A stretch of DNA of 11,956 bases from an uncultured Oscillospiraceae bacterium (GCA_934668605.1 CAKUNY010000059.1:1-11956), one strand, 5' to 3'. Positions 4,712 to 11,892 are shown, counted from the stretch's first letter. A program made the numbers and translations. The notes: a model not told the origin generated them from the letters alone.

Positions 4712-7111
4712 ATGCAGCAGCTACCGCAATCACAAGACCCCGCGCCCCTTCGCGGATTATCTTCGCAGCAGGCACAGATGCTTGCCGCGCAGGGGCTTTC
4801 CAACCGGACGAGCGACACCGGCGGAAAGACGGCAGGAGAGATCATCCGCTCGAACGCGCTCACATTTTTTAACCTGATTTTCGTTGTCATTGCCGTGCTT
4901 TTGTGCCTCGTGGGCTCTTACCGCAATCTGACATTTTTGCCCGTCGTTATCGGAAACACGCTCATCGGCATTTTTCAGGAGCTGCGCGCCAAGCGGATTT
5001 TAGACAAGATGAGCCTTCTTCACGCGCCGCATGCGGTTGCGCTGCGAGACGGTATAGAGCAGAAGCTCGCGGCGAATGATCTGGTGCGGGGAGACATTGT
5101 CGTCTTGTCGGCGGGCGACCAGATCCCGGCGGACGCGACAGTTTTGCGGGGCTCCGCGCAGGTCAACGAGGCGCTTCTCACGGGCGAGAGCGACGAAGTT
5201 GAAAAAGAGCCAGGAAGCGAGCTTCTTTCCGGCAGCTTCGTCGTGGCGGGACGGTGCTATGCGCGGTTAGATAAGGTCGGAGACGAATCGTACATCGCAA
5301 AGCTCACGCGCGAGGCCAAGGCCGTCCAGACCGGAGAGCAGTCGGAAATGATCCGCGCGATCAACCGGATCGTCAAATGGATCGGCTTTACGATCGTTCC
5401 GATCGGCATTATTTTATTTGCCCAGAGCTATTTCTATTCGGGCGAGACGCTTCAAAAAAGCGTTGTCTCCGCGATTGCCGCCGTCATCGGCATGATCCCC
5501 GAGGGACTTTACATGCTGACGACGATCGCGCTCGTGCTGGGCACGATGCGCCTTGCCCGCCGGAAGGTGCTGCTGCATGACATGAAGAGCATCGAAACGC
5601 TCGCGCGGGTGGACGTTCTGTGCGTCGACAAGACGGGCACGATCACCGAGCCCGGCATGAACGTGCAGGAGGCGCACGCATTTACATGCGCGAAGACGGA
5701 AGCCTTTACGGACGAAAGCTTGCAGGATCTGCTGGCTGACTACTGTCTGGCCGCGCAGGATACGAACGAGACGATGCAGGCCTTGCGCGCATTTTCCGAG
5801 AGACGGCGGCTGGAGCATCCGCAGGAAGCGAAAATTGCCCTCGCCATAGAGCCGTTTTCCTCCAGCAAAAAATATTCGTCCATCACCTTTGAGACGGGGA
5901 CGTATCTTTTCGGCGCGCCGGAGTTCGTGCTGAAAAGCGCGTATGCGGGCGTTGCGGCAGAATTGAAGCCGCTTCTGGACGCGGGCTGCCGCGTGCTGCT
6001 GCTGGCGAAGAGCCGGGGAGAGGGCAATTCCCCGGAGCCTCTGGGATACGCGGTTCTGACCGGCCGCGTGCGCGAAAACGCGAAGGAAACGTTCGCCTAT
6101 TTTAAAGAGCAGGACGTGACCGTCAAGGTGATTTCCGGCGACAATGCGCGCACGGTTTCGGAGATCGCGAAGCAGGCGGGCATTGAAAACGCGGACAAAT
6201 TTGTCGATGCCGCGCTTTTGACCACTGATGAGCAGCTTGCGCGCGCGGCGGAGACGTACACCGTTTTCGGCAGAGTTACGCCCGCGCAGAAGCAGAAGCT
6301 CGTGCAGGCGATGCAGGCCGCGGGTCATACGGTCGCCATGACGGGCGACGGCGTCAACGACATTCTCGCCATGAAGGACGCAGACTGCTCGGTCGCGATG
6401 GCCTCGGGCAGCGAAGCCGCGGCGCAGGCGGCGCAGGTCGTGCTGCTGGATTCCGATTTTGCGCGCATGCCGGACGTGGTGCTCGAAGGGCGGCGCGTGG
6501 TCAATAACATTGAGCGCTCGGCGAGCCTGTTTCTGGTCAAGAACCTGTTTTCGCTGCTGCTTTCGGTTTTCTCTGCCGTATCGTTCCTCACGTATCCGCT
6601 TGAGCCCGCGCAGGTTTCGCTCATCGCGATGTTCACGATCGGCAGTCCGGGCTTTTTGCTGGCGCTGGAGCCGAATTATGTGCGCATTGAAGGAAACTTC
6701 CTCAAAAAGGTTCTGCTGCGCGCGCTTCCGGCTGCGCTGACGGATGTGCTGGCGGTCGGCGCGCTCGTGATCTGCGGCGAGGTGTTCGGACTTTCGGACG
6801 GGGACATTGCGACGGCGGCGACGATGCTGCTGGCTGTGGTGGGGTTCATGATCCTGATCCGCATCAGCAAGCCCCTTACCAAAATGAAATACGCGATCAT
6901 CATCGTCAATATCGCGGGGCTCGTCTTCTGCGGCATTTTCCTCAAGCAGCTGTTCGCGCTGAGTGACATGTCGAGGATCTGCGTGCTGCTGATGATCGTC
7001 TTTGCCTTCGCGGCGGAGTCCATTTTCCGCAATCTCTCGATTTTGGGGGCGTTTTTGGAGCGGAAAACCGGTGCGCTCAAGGAAAAAATCCGCGAAAAGC
7101 GCGGCATGTAG
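4712..7111 (+). CDS. Class II cation-transporting P-type ATPase (CaxP/Exp7-like)
   Basis: A 799-residue ion pump of the inner membrane. All core motifs are present: actuator loop TGES (157-160), fourth membrane helix GMIPEGL (260-266), phosphorylation site DKTGTIT with Asp306, hinge motif TGDGVND (544-550) and the downstream DADCSVAMASGSEAA. Membrane helices are visible near 52-90, 224-275 and, as a C-terminal set, about 590-770. No N-terminal CxxC metal-binding domain or CPC motif is present, which excludes the heavy-metal class. PEGL in helix 4 and the overall length fit the bacterial CaxP/Exp7 group, so Ca2+ export is likely, though substrate cannot be fixed from sequence. The nucleotide-domain KGAPE motif reads FGAPE here, and the usual TGD before the hinge reads SGD. 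AAAGGA lies 9 bases before the ATG. The gene has its own promoter and terminator. Confidence 0.92.
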   Translation: MQQLPQSQDPAPLRGLSSQQAQMLAAQGLSNRTSDTGGKTAGEIIRSNALTFFNLIFVVIAVLLCLVGSYRNLTFLPVVIGNTLIGIFQELRAKRILDKMSLLHAPHAVALRDGIEQKLAANDLVRGDIVVLSAGDQIPADATVLRGSAQVNEALLTGESDEVEKEPGSELLSGSFVVAGRCYARLDKVGDESYIAKLTREAKAVQTGEQSEMIRAINRIVKWIGFTIVPIGIILFAQSYFYSGETLQKSVVSAIAAVIGMIPEGLYMLTTIALVLGTMRLARRKVLLHDMKSIETLARVDVLCVDKTGTITEPGMNVQEAHAFTCAKTEAFTDESLQDLLADYCLAAQDTNETMQALRAFSERRRLEHPQEAKIALAIEPFSSSKKYSSITFETGTYLFGAPEFVLKSAYAGVAAELKPLLDAGCRVLLLAKSRGEGNSPEPLGYAVLTGRVRENAKETFAYFKEQDVTVKVISGDNARTVSEIAKQAGIENADKFVDAALLTTDEQLARAAETYTVFGRVTPAQKQKLVQAMQAAGHTVAMTGDGVNDILAMKDADCSVAMASGSEAAAQAAQVVLLDSDFARMPDVVLEGRRVVNNIERSASLFLVKNLFSLLLSVFSAVSFLTYPLEPAQVSLIAMFTIGSPGFLLALEPNYVRIEGNFLKKVLLRALPAALTDVLAVGALVICGEVFGLSDGDIATAATMLLAVVGFMILIRISKPLTKMKYAIIIVNIAGLVFCGIFLKQLFALSDMSRICVLLMIVFAFAAESIFRNLSILGAFLERKTGALKEKIREKRGM

Positions 7112-7117
7112 CATATG

Positions 7118-7147
7118 ACCCGGCAGGAAGCTTCCTGCCGGGTTTTT
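7118..7147 (+). terminator. Intrinsic terminator of the P-type ATPase gene
   Basis: A perfect 26-base palindrome (7118-7143, ACCCGGCAGGAAG and its complement) followed by a T run to 7147, 6 bases after the stop codon. The mnmA promoter begins right after it. Confidence 0.93.
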
Positions 7148-7152
7148 ACATC

Positions 7153-7181
7153 TTGCGAATTTGGGTGCGGCGTATTATAAT
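7153..7181 (+). promoter_or_regulatory. Promoter of mnmA and the Rrf2 regulator
   Basis: TTGCGA (7153-7158) and a perfect TATAAT (7176-7181) are 17 bases apart. The short leader contains a GGTCTG/CAGACC hairpin with a CTGA loop (7201-7216), just ahead of the ribosome site. Confidence 0.8.
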
Positions 7182-7234
7182 GAGACTTACACACTGGGAT
7201 GGTCTGCTGACAGACCGGAATGGAGATACCGCAG

Positions 7235-8332
7235 ATGAAGATTCTGATTGCGATGAGCGGCGGCGTGGACTCGAGCGTTGCGGCGGGGCTTTTGTGCCGG
7301 GACGGAAACGAGTGCATCGGCGCGACGATGAAGCTCTACCACAACGAAGACGCGGGCGTCCCGCGCGCGCATACGTGCTGCTCGCTCGATGATGTGGAGG
7401 ACGCGAGAAGCGTCTGCTACAAGCTCGGCATGCCGTATTACGTGTTCAATTTTTCGGACGACTTCGGCGAAAAGATCATCGATAAATTTGTCCGTTCCTA
7501 CGAAACCGGCCTCACGCCGAACCCCTGCATCGACTGCAACCGCTACATGAAGTTCGACAAGCTCTATGAGCGGGCAAGAATCCTCGGCTGCGACCACATC
7601 GCGACCGGGCACTACGCGCGCATCACGCAGGAAAACGGGCTCTGGCAGCTGCGCAAGGCGTATGACGAAACAAAAGACCAGAGCTACGTGCTCTATGACA
7701 TGACGCAGGAGCGTCTGGCGAGGACGCTTTTCCCGCTGGGAGAGCTCCGAAAGAGCGAGGCGCGGGAGCTCGCGCGGGAATCGGATTTCATCAACGCCGA
7801 CAAGCCGGACAGCCAGGATATCTGCTTCGTCCCGGACGGCGATTACGCGAAGATCATCGAGCTTCGCACGGGGAAAAAGGCCGAGCCCGGCAATTTCATC
7901 GACAAAGACGGCAATGTTCTGGGGCGGCACAGCGGCATCATCCGCTACACCATCGGCCAGCACCGGGGGCTGGGGCTGAGCTTGTCGCAGAAATATTTCG
8001 TCTGCGAAATTCGCCCGCAGGACAATACCGTGGTTCTCGGCGCGAGCGAGGATTTGTTCCACCGCGGGGTAAAGGTGCGGGACATGCACTGGATCGCGGG
8101 CAGTGCGCCCGAAAAAGCCTTCCGCTGCAAGGCGAAATTACGCTACCGACACCCGGAGCAGCCCGTTTCGGTCACGGTTCTGGATAGTGGCGAAATTCGA
8201 TTGCTGTTTGATGAGCCGCAGCGCGCGCCGACCCCGGGGCAGTATGCGGTGTTATACGACGGCGATATCGTCCTCGGCGGCGGCGTGATCGCGGGGACGT
8301 TTGAAGAAGACGCAAAGGAGGCGGGCGTATGA
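7235..8332 (+). CDS. mnmA: tRNA-specific 2-thiouridylase MnmA
   Basis: A 365-residue enzyme that uses ATP and persulfide sulfur to make 2-thiouridine at the wobble position (U34) of Lys, Glu and Gln tRNAs. The PP-loop SGGVDSS is at residues 8-14, NPCIDCNRYMKF carries Cys98 and Cys101, GHYARI and KDQSYVLY follow, and the second catalytic Cys197 is in DSQDICFVPDGDY. YTIGQHRGLGL and a C-terminal beta domain complete the family pattern at normal length. I chose ATG 7235 rather than the in-frame ATG at 7220, because GGAG precedes it at a usable distance and the product then begins MKILIAMSGG as in the family. The stop codon overlaps the start of the Rrf2 regulator by 4 bases (ATGA). The sulfur donor, a cysteine desulfurase, is not in the window. 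Confidence 0.96.
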   Translation: MKILIAMSGGVDSSVAAGLLCRDGNECIGATMKLYHNEDAGVPRAHTCCSLDDVEDARSVCYKLGMPYYVFNFSDDFGEKIIDKFVRSYETGLTPNPCIDCNRYMKFDKLYERARILGCDHIATGHYARITQENGLWQLRKAYDETKDQSYVLYDMTQERLARTLFPLGELRKSEARELARESDFINADKPDSQDICFVPDGDYAKIIELRTGKKAEPGNFIDKDGNVLGRHSGIIRYTIGQHRGLGLSLSQKYFVCEIRPQDNTVVLGASEDLFHRGVKVRDMHWIAGSAPEKAFRCKAKLRYRHPEQPVSVTVLDSGEIRLLFDEPQRAPTPGQYAVLYDGDIVLGGGVIAGTFEEDAKEAGV

Positions 8333-8754
8333 TTTCAACAAGAGGCCGGTACGCGATTCGCGTGCTCATTGATCTGGCCGAGCACCGGGGCGAAGCGTTT
8401 ACGCCCATGAAAGAGGTCGCCAAGCGGCAGGAAATTTCGCTCAAATATTTAGAAAAGATCATGCCGCTTCTGAGCAAGGCCAATATGGTCGAAGGTCAGC
8501 ACGGAAAGGGCGGCGGATACCGTCTGACGATGGAGCCCGAGCGCTACCGCGTGGGAGATATCCTGCGGCTGACCGAGGTCGATCTCGCACCCGTGGCGTG
8601 CCTGTCTGAGCCGGTCAATACCTGCCCGCGCGCGAGCTACTGCCGGACGCTTCCGATGTGGCAGAAGTACTACGAGATGACGCTTTCCTATTTTGACAGC
8701 ATTACGATCCGGGACCTCATGCAGATCGAAAGCGGCGGAGATTATGTGATTTAA
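8329..8754 (+). CDS. Rrf2/IscR-type transcriptional regulator with cluster cysteines
   Basis: A 141-residue DNA-binding protein of the Rrf2 family. The N-terminal winged helix shows the hallmark start STRGRYAIRVLIDLA, recognition-helix region SLKYLEKIMPLLSKA (37-51) and wing GQHGKGGGYRL. Three cysteines, 91, 99 and 105 (spacing C-x7-C-x5-C), lie where IscR binds its 2Fe-2S cluster; IscR itself has C-x5-C-x5-C. CymR-type regulators lack these cysteines, so an Fe-S sensor is the better guess. AAAGGAGG lies inside the mnmA 3' end before the ATG, and the 4-base overlap makes the pair translationally coupled. Likely targets are sulfur and Fe-S genes; the palindrome at the O-acetylhomoserine sulfhydrylase promoter (9047-9063) is a candidate. 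The symbol iscR is not assigned because no isc genes are in the window. Confidence 0.9.
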   Translation: MISTRGRYAIRVLIDLAEHRGEAFTPMKEVAKRQEISLKYLEKIMPLLSKANMVEGQHGKGGGYRLTMEPERYRVGDILRLTEVDLAPVACLSEPVNTCPRASYCRTLPMWQKYYEMTLSYFDSITIRDLMQIESGGDYVI

Positions 8755-8794
8755 GCTGTCTGCCTGCGGAATTTCGAGAATCCTCCATGCTATG

Positions 8795-8938
8795 CGTAGG
8801 GGGCGATGCCCACATCGATTTTCCCCCTTTTGCGTAGGGGGCGATGCCCACATCGCCCCAAGGGTACCATCGAATTCGCATCGGATTTCCGGAAAAACGA
8901 TTCCGTCTGCCGGGTCGATGTGGGCATCGACCCCTACG
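8795..8938. repeat. Small repeat element: two direct and one inverted copy of a 23-bp unit
   Basis: The unit CGTAGGGGGCGATGCCCACATCG occurs at 8795-8817 and 8833-8855. It also occurs as a reverse complement with one mismatch at 8916-8938. The stretch therefore has inverted ends CGTAGGGG...CCCCTACG, and CGATG-CCCA-CATCG inside each unit can fold. No target duplication was seen. It resembles the dispersed non-coding intergenic repeats common in gut Clostridia, but dispersal cannot be checked in one window. It fills the gap after the Rrf2 gene, where no ordinary terminator is visible, so the inverted copies may fold at the 3' end of that transcript. Confidence 0.8.
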
Positions 8939-9000
8939 AACTTTACTGGAAGACGAAGATAATCCGGTGATCTTCAACAAAAAAATATCGTAATTTTTGG

Positions 9001-9027
9001 GAGAACCGCTTGACAAGGGAGGTTCTC
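9001..9027. promoter_or_regulatory. Palindrome around the -35 box of the sulfhydrylase promoter, candidate operator
   Basis: GAGAACC (9001-9007) and GGTTCTC (9021-9027) form a perfect 7-bp inverted repeat with a 13-base spacer, centred on the -35 box (9010-9015). A protein bound here would compete with RNA polymerase. The regulator is unknown. Confidence 0.5.
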
Positions 9028-9038
9028 TGTGTTATTCT
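9010..9038 (+). promoter_or_regulatory. Sigma-A promoter of the O-acetylhomoserine sulfhydrylase gene
   Basis: A perfect TTGACA (9010-9015) and TATTCT (9033-9038) are 17 bases apart. Transcription would start near 9045, giving a leader of about 170 nt that includes an 18-codon frame. Confidence 0.82.
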
Positions 9039-9046
9039 ATCACCAA

Positions 9047-9063
9047 CCTACCAGAATAGTAGA
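9047..9063. promoter_or_regulatory. Imperfect palindrome at the transcription start, candidate Rrf2-type operator
   Basis: CCTAC-N7-GTAGA (CTAC/GTAG arms) surrounds an AT-rich centre and covers the first transcribed bases. Layout and length are like Rrf2-family (IscR/CymR) boxes, and an Rrf2 gene lies immediately upstream. The match is by recollection of motif shape only. Confidence 0.4.
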
Positions 9064-9094
9064 CAGATAGGATAAAAAATCGGAGGACAAGTCA

Positions 9095-9151
9095 ATGAGA
9101 TCCATCTTTGAAGCGCTGCTCCGCGCGAACTTCCGCAACGGGCGAATGTGA
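9095..9151 (+). CDS. 18-codon upstream frame in the sulfhydrylase leader
   Basis: ATG at 9095 is preceded by CGGAGG with 8 bases of spacing, as good a ribosome site as many real genes here. The frame ends with TGA at 9149-9151 after [18 protein letters not shown]. It contains no cysteine, and Met only at its two ends, so it is not an obvious amino acid-sensing leader. No terminator follows before the sulfhydrylase start at 9214. The first residues loosely recall the beginning of small clostridial proteins of the DUF6809 type, so it could also be a remnant of such a gene. Whether it is translated or regulatory cannot be told from sequence. Confidence 0.4.
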   Translation: MRSIFEALLRANFRNGRM

Positions 9152-9213
9152 CGAGAGCTGATAACCGTCCACAAAAACAAATACCATATCGATTCAAAGA
9201 AGGAGAATTTATC

Positions 9214-10494
9214 ATGTCCAACTATCGTTTTGAAACCTTGCAGCTCCACGTCGGTCAGGAACAGGCCGACCCCGCCACCGATTCCCGCGCCGTCCCGATC
9301 TACGCGACGACTTCTTACGTCTTCCACAATGCGCAGCACGCGGCAGACCGCTTCGCCCTTCGCGACGCGGGCAATATCTACGGCAGACTGACAAACTCCA
9401 CACAGGACGTTTTCGAAAAGCGCATTGCAGCGCTTGAAGGCGGCGTAGCAGCTCTGGCGGTTGCCTCCGGCGCGGCGGCGATCACCTATACGATCGAAGC
9501 GCTCGCCCAGCAGGGCGACCACATCGTCTGCCAGAAGACGGTCTACGGCGGCACATACAATCTGCTTGCCCATACGCTCAAGGCCTTCGGCGTGACGACG
9601 ACGTTTGTGAACGCGCATGATCTTTCTGAGGTCGAAGCGGCGATCCAGCCGAACACGAAGGCCATCTACCTCGAAACCCTCGGAAACCCCAACAGCGACA
9701 TCCCCGACATTGACGCGATTTCCGAAATTGCGCACCGGCATTCTCTTCCCGTCATCGTCGACAACACCTTCGGCACACCCTATCTCATCCGCCCCATCGA
9801 GCACGGCGCGGACATCGTTGTCCATTCGGCGACGAAGTTCATCGGCGGCCACGGCACGACGCTTGGCGGCGTGATCGTCGACTCCGGCAAATTTGACTGG
9901 AGAGCGAGCGGGAAGTTCTCTCTGATCGCGGACCCGAACCCCAGCTATCACGGCGTGTCGTTCGTCGACGCGGCAGGCCCGGCGGCCTTTGTGACCTATG
10001 TGCGCGCGATTTTGCTGCGCGACCAGGGCGCGGCCATCTCTCCGTTCGCAGCGTTCCTGCTCCTGCAGGGCACGGAGACGCTGTCCCTCCGCCTCGAGCG
10101 GCACGCGGAGAACACGAAGAAGGTCGTGGAGTTCCTGAAGAACCATCCGAAGGTCGCAAGAGTCAACCATCCGTCGCTGCCCGATCACCCCGACCACGCG
10201 CTCTATGAGCGGTATTTCCCGAACGGTGGTGCGAGCATCTTCACCTTCGAGATCAAGGGCGGGCAGGAAGCAGCGTTCCGCTTCATCGATCACCTCGAAA
10301 TTTTCTCGCTGCTTGCAAACGTCGCGGACGTGAAGTCCCTCGTCATCCATCCGGCGACCACGACGCACGCACAGCTCACCGAGGAAGAGCTGCTCGATCA
10401 GGGCATTACGCCCTCGACCATCCGCCTTTCCATCGGCACGGAGCACATCGACGATATCATTGCCGACCTCGAAAAGGGCTTCTCAGCGGTGTGA
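9214..10494 (+). CDS. O-acetylhomoserine sulfhydrylase (PLP-dependent)
   Basis: A 426-residue enzyme of the Cys/Met metabolism PLP family, cytoplasmic. It joins O-acetylhomoserine with sulfide to give homocysteine, or with methanethiol to give methionine. Visible features are the N-terminal [20 protein letters not shown] and [10 protein letters not shown], the YGRLTNSTQ substrate loop, the ASGAAAITY segment, [13 protein letters not shown], and the PLP lysine Lys208 in [13 protein letters not shown]. The C-terminal [11 protein letters not shown] and the [12 protein letters not shown] segment near the end are typical of the sulfhydrylase subgroup rather than cystathionine gamma-synthase. Length is standard. 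ATG 9214 has AAGGAG 9 bases upstream; an in-frame GTG at 9148 lacks support and overlaps the 18-codon frame. It has its own promoter and palindromes. Symbols metY, cysD and met17 are in use for this family, so none is fixed here. Confidence 0.95.
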   Translation: MSNYRFETLQLHVGQEQADPATDSRAVPIYATTSYVFHNAQHAADRFALRDAGNIYGRLTNSTQDVFEKRIAALEGGVAALAVASGAAAITYTIEALAQQGDHIVCQKTVYGGTYNLLAHTLKAFGVTTTFVNAHDLSEVEAAIQPNTKAIYLETLGNPNSDIPDIDAISEIAHRHSLPVIVDNTFGTPYLIRPIEHGADIVVHSATKFIGGHGTTLGGVIVDSGKFDWRASGKFSLIADPNPSYHGVSFVDAAGPAAFVTYVRAILLRDQGAAISPFAAFLLLQGTETLSLRLERHAENTKKVVEFLKNHPKVARVNHPSLPDHPDHALYERYFPNGGASIFTFEIKGGQEAAFRFIDHLEIFSLLANVADVKSLVIHPATTTHAQLTEEELLDQGITPSTIRLSIGTEHIDDIIADLEKGFSAV

Positions 10495-10498
10495 CCGC

Positions 10499-10676
10499 TG
10501 GCAAAAAGCAGAGGCTTTTTGCCAAAGGGGCTGCGCCTCGACTGCGCGCATAATTTTGCCCCATTGGGGCAAAATTCCACACTTGCGAGGCGATAGGTAT
10601 GTTTCCGGTCGGCAAAGCCGCCGGATAACATAGATTTCCATTTGATTTCGCTCTGCGGAGCGAAACTCTGCGAGGC
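10499..10676. repeat. Cluster of perfect hairpins between the sulfhydrylase and tcdA
   Basis: Several strong inverted repeats lie in a row. TGGCAAAAAGC and its complement flank a 4-base loop (10499-10524). AATTTTGCCCC and its complement flank ATT (10552-10576). CCGGTCGGC pairs with GCCGCCGG, with one bulge (10605-10624). TTTCGCTC and GAGCGAAA flank TGCG (10646-10665). An outer CGCCTCG/CGAGGCG pair (10534-10540, 10586-10592) encloses the second hairpin. The second and fourth hairpins are each followed by a copy of TGCGAGGC (10584-10591, 10669-10676), suggesting a repeated module. None is followed by a proper T run on the plus strand, so none is a classical terminator, though the first may cap the sulfhydrylase mRNA. 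The remaining bases to 10782 show only a weak TATATT at 10694-10699 as a possible -10 for tcdA. Confidence 0.75.
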
Positions 10677-10782
10677 ATTCAATCCCCCCTCATTATATTT
10701 CCTCTCTCTTTTTTACGATTCCATCTGCGCCAGCCGCCTGCACCGTTTTGGGTGTGGGCGGTCGGCGTGTTCAGGAGGTACT

Positions 10783-11553
10783 ATGCTCAATCAGTTTTCA
10801 AGAACCCAGCTGGTGCTCGGCGGCAAGGCGATGGACGTGCTCGCGGGCTCCCGCGTGGCCGTGTTCGGCATCGGCGGCGTGGGCGGCTACACGGTCGAGG
10901 CGCTGTCGCGCTCCGGCGTGGGCGCGCTCGATCTCATCGACGACGACCGGGTGTGTCTGACCAATATCAACCGGCAGATCCTCGCCACGCGCGAGACGGT
11001 CGGAAAATTCAAGGTCGATGTGGCTTCGGCGCGTGTGCATTCTATCAATCCCAACTGCAAGGTCACGACGTACAAAACGTTCTTTCTGCCCAGGGAGGAA
11101 AATCAGTTTGATTTTTCGCAGTTTGACTATGTCGTTGACGCGATCGACACCGTTTCCGGCAAAATGGGGCTTGTTCTGGCAGCAAAAGACGCGGGCGTGC
11201 CGATCATCAGCTCGATGGGCGCGGGCAATAAGGTCGACCCCACGGCCTTCCGGGTGGCGGATATTTTTGAAACGGCCGTATGCCCCCTTGCGCGCGTGAT
11301 GCGGCAGCTTTGCAGAAAGCGGGGCGTCGAGCATCTCAAGGTCGTCTACTCGCGCGAAAAGCCGATCCGCCCCGTCGAGGACGCGGCCATCAGCTGCCGC
11401 AACCACTGCATCTGCCCGCCCGGCACGGCCAGAAAATGCACCGACCGGCGCGATATTCCGGGCTCGACCGCGTTCGTGCCCTCCGTCGTGGGGCTGATCA
11501 TCGCGGGCGAGGTTATAAAAGACCTGACGCACTTCGACCGGGGCGACCGGTAA
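10783..11553 (+). CDS. tcdA: tRNA threonylcarbamoyladenosine dehydratase TcdA (ThiF/E1-like)
   Basis: A 256-residue ThiF/MoeB-type enzyme that uses ATP to cyclise t6A at position 37 of ANN-decoding tRNAs to ct6A. The nucleotide-binding GIGGVGG is at residues 29-35, then SRSGVGALDLIDDDRVCLTNINRQI (about 42-66), the conserved DAIDTVSGK, the GAGNKVDPT stretch, and the C-terminal signature GSTAFVPSVVGLIIAGEVI. This end and the overall length distinguish TcdA from ThiF and MoeB. The paired cysteines in CRNHCICPPGTARKC may be structural. ATG 10783 follows AGGAGG with only 4 bases between, slightly short but the best start; longer in-frame starts have no family support. In E. coli the homologue (CsdL) works with the CsdA/CsdE sulfur system. 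No obvious terminator follows before the next promoter; 11554-11640 is T-rich with a short CTTTTTT/AAAAAAG inverted repeat and nothing else recognisable. Confidence 0.92.
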   Translation: MLNQFSRTQLVLGGKAMDVLAGSRVAVFGIGGVGGYTVEALSRSGVGALDLIDDDRVCLTNINRQILATRETVGKFKVDVASARVHSINPNCKVTTYKTFFLPREENQFDFSQFDYVVDAIDTVSGKMGLVLAAKDAGVPIISSMGAGNKVDPTAFRVADIFETAVCPLARVMRQLCRKRGVEHLKVVYSREKPIRPVEDAAISCRNHCICPPGTARKCTDRRDIPGSTAFVPSVVGLIIAGEVIKDLTHFDRGDR

Positions 11554-11640
11554 GACCTTGTCAGCCTGCACAAAAATGAGAAGTGTTTTCTGTATATGTT
11601 CATAGTTTCCGTTAAAAATTGGCTTTTTTCAAAAAAGAGC

Positions 11641-11668
11641 TTGATTTGTCGGAAAACGGTGCTATACT
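11641..11668 (+). promoter_or_regulatory. Promoter of the lysine-riboswitch transcript
   Basis: TTGATT (11641-11646) and TATACT (11663-11668) are 16 bases apart; shifting the -35 box by one base gives 17. Transcription would start near 11675. A CACGGG/CCCGTG hairpin (11679-11694) would form the 5' end of the RNA. Confidence 0.7.
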
Positions 11669-11720
11669 AAGCACAAATCACGGGGGCACCCGTGAACAAC
11701 GAAATAACAGTCAAACTCAA

Positions 11721-11892
11721 AGATATAGAGGCGCGGAACCAATCAGTCGCCTGCCCGAGACGCTCAAACGTTGCTGACGGCATGCAAAAGGTGCTTCCGC
11801 CGAAATGGTACGGCTTTTGAGAGCCGCTGCTGTTGGGCGTACAGAGAAGATCTGTACGACTGTCGCAATATTTTTTGCGGAGTGCTATATTC
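11721..11892 (+). promoter_or_regulatory. Lysine riboswitch (L box) aptamer
   Basis: The conserved lysine aptamer blocks occur in order: GATATAGAGGCGCGGAAC at the 5' side, AAAGGTGCTTCCGCCGAAA in the middle, then CTGTTGGGC, a GTACAGA/TCTGTAC stem, ACTGTC, a GCAA/TTGC stem and GGAGTGCTATAT. The closing stem pairs 11722-11728 with 11885-11891. Its 3' strand (AGTGCT, 11881-11886) can instead pair with AGCACT at 11933-11938 inside the terminator, so lysine binding should favour termination. Any lysine-controlled gene lies beyond the right edge. Confidence 0.94.

Noticed and set aside
5414..7114. A 566-codon open frame on the minus strand
   Set aside because: It lies opposite the P-type ATPase, has an Arg/His/Gln-rich composition typical of antisense of GC-rich genes, and shows no recognisable domain or ribosome site.
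8795..8938. CRISPR array
   Set aside because: Only two direct copies and one inverted copy with unequal spacing are present, no cas genes are seen, and the inverted third copy is incompatible with an array.
8955..8975. GAAGAT/ATCTTC hairpin as a terminator
   Set aside because: The stem is only 6 bp and AT-rich, and no T run follows on either strand in the right direction.
9148..9213. N-terminal extension of the sulfhydrylase from GTG 9148
   Set aside because: The added residues are not part of the family, and ATG 9214 has a strong ribosome site at normal spacing.
9040..10446. A 468-codon open frame on the minus strand
   Set aside because: It is antisense to the sulfhydrylase gene and runs through its promoter, with no domain recognised.
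10499..10524. Intrinsic terminator of the sulfhydrylase gene
   Set aside because: The hairpin is perfect but is followed by AAAGGGG rather than a T run; it is kept as part of the hairpin cluster.
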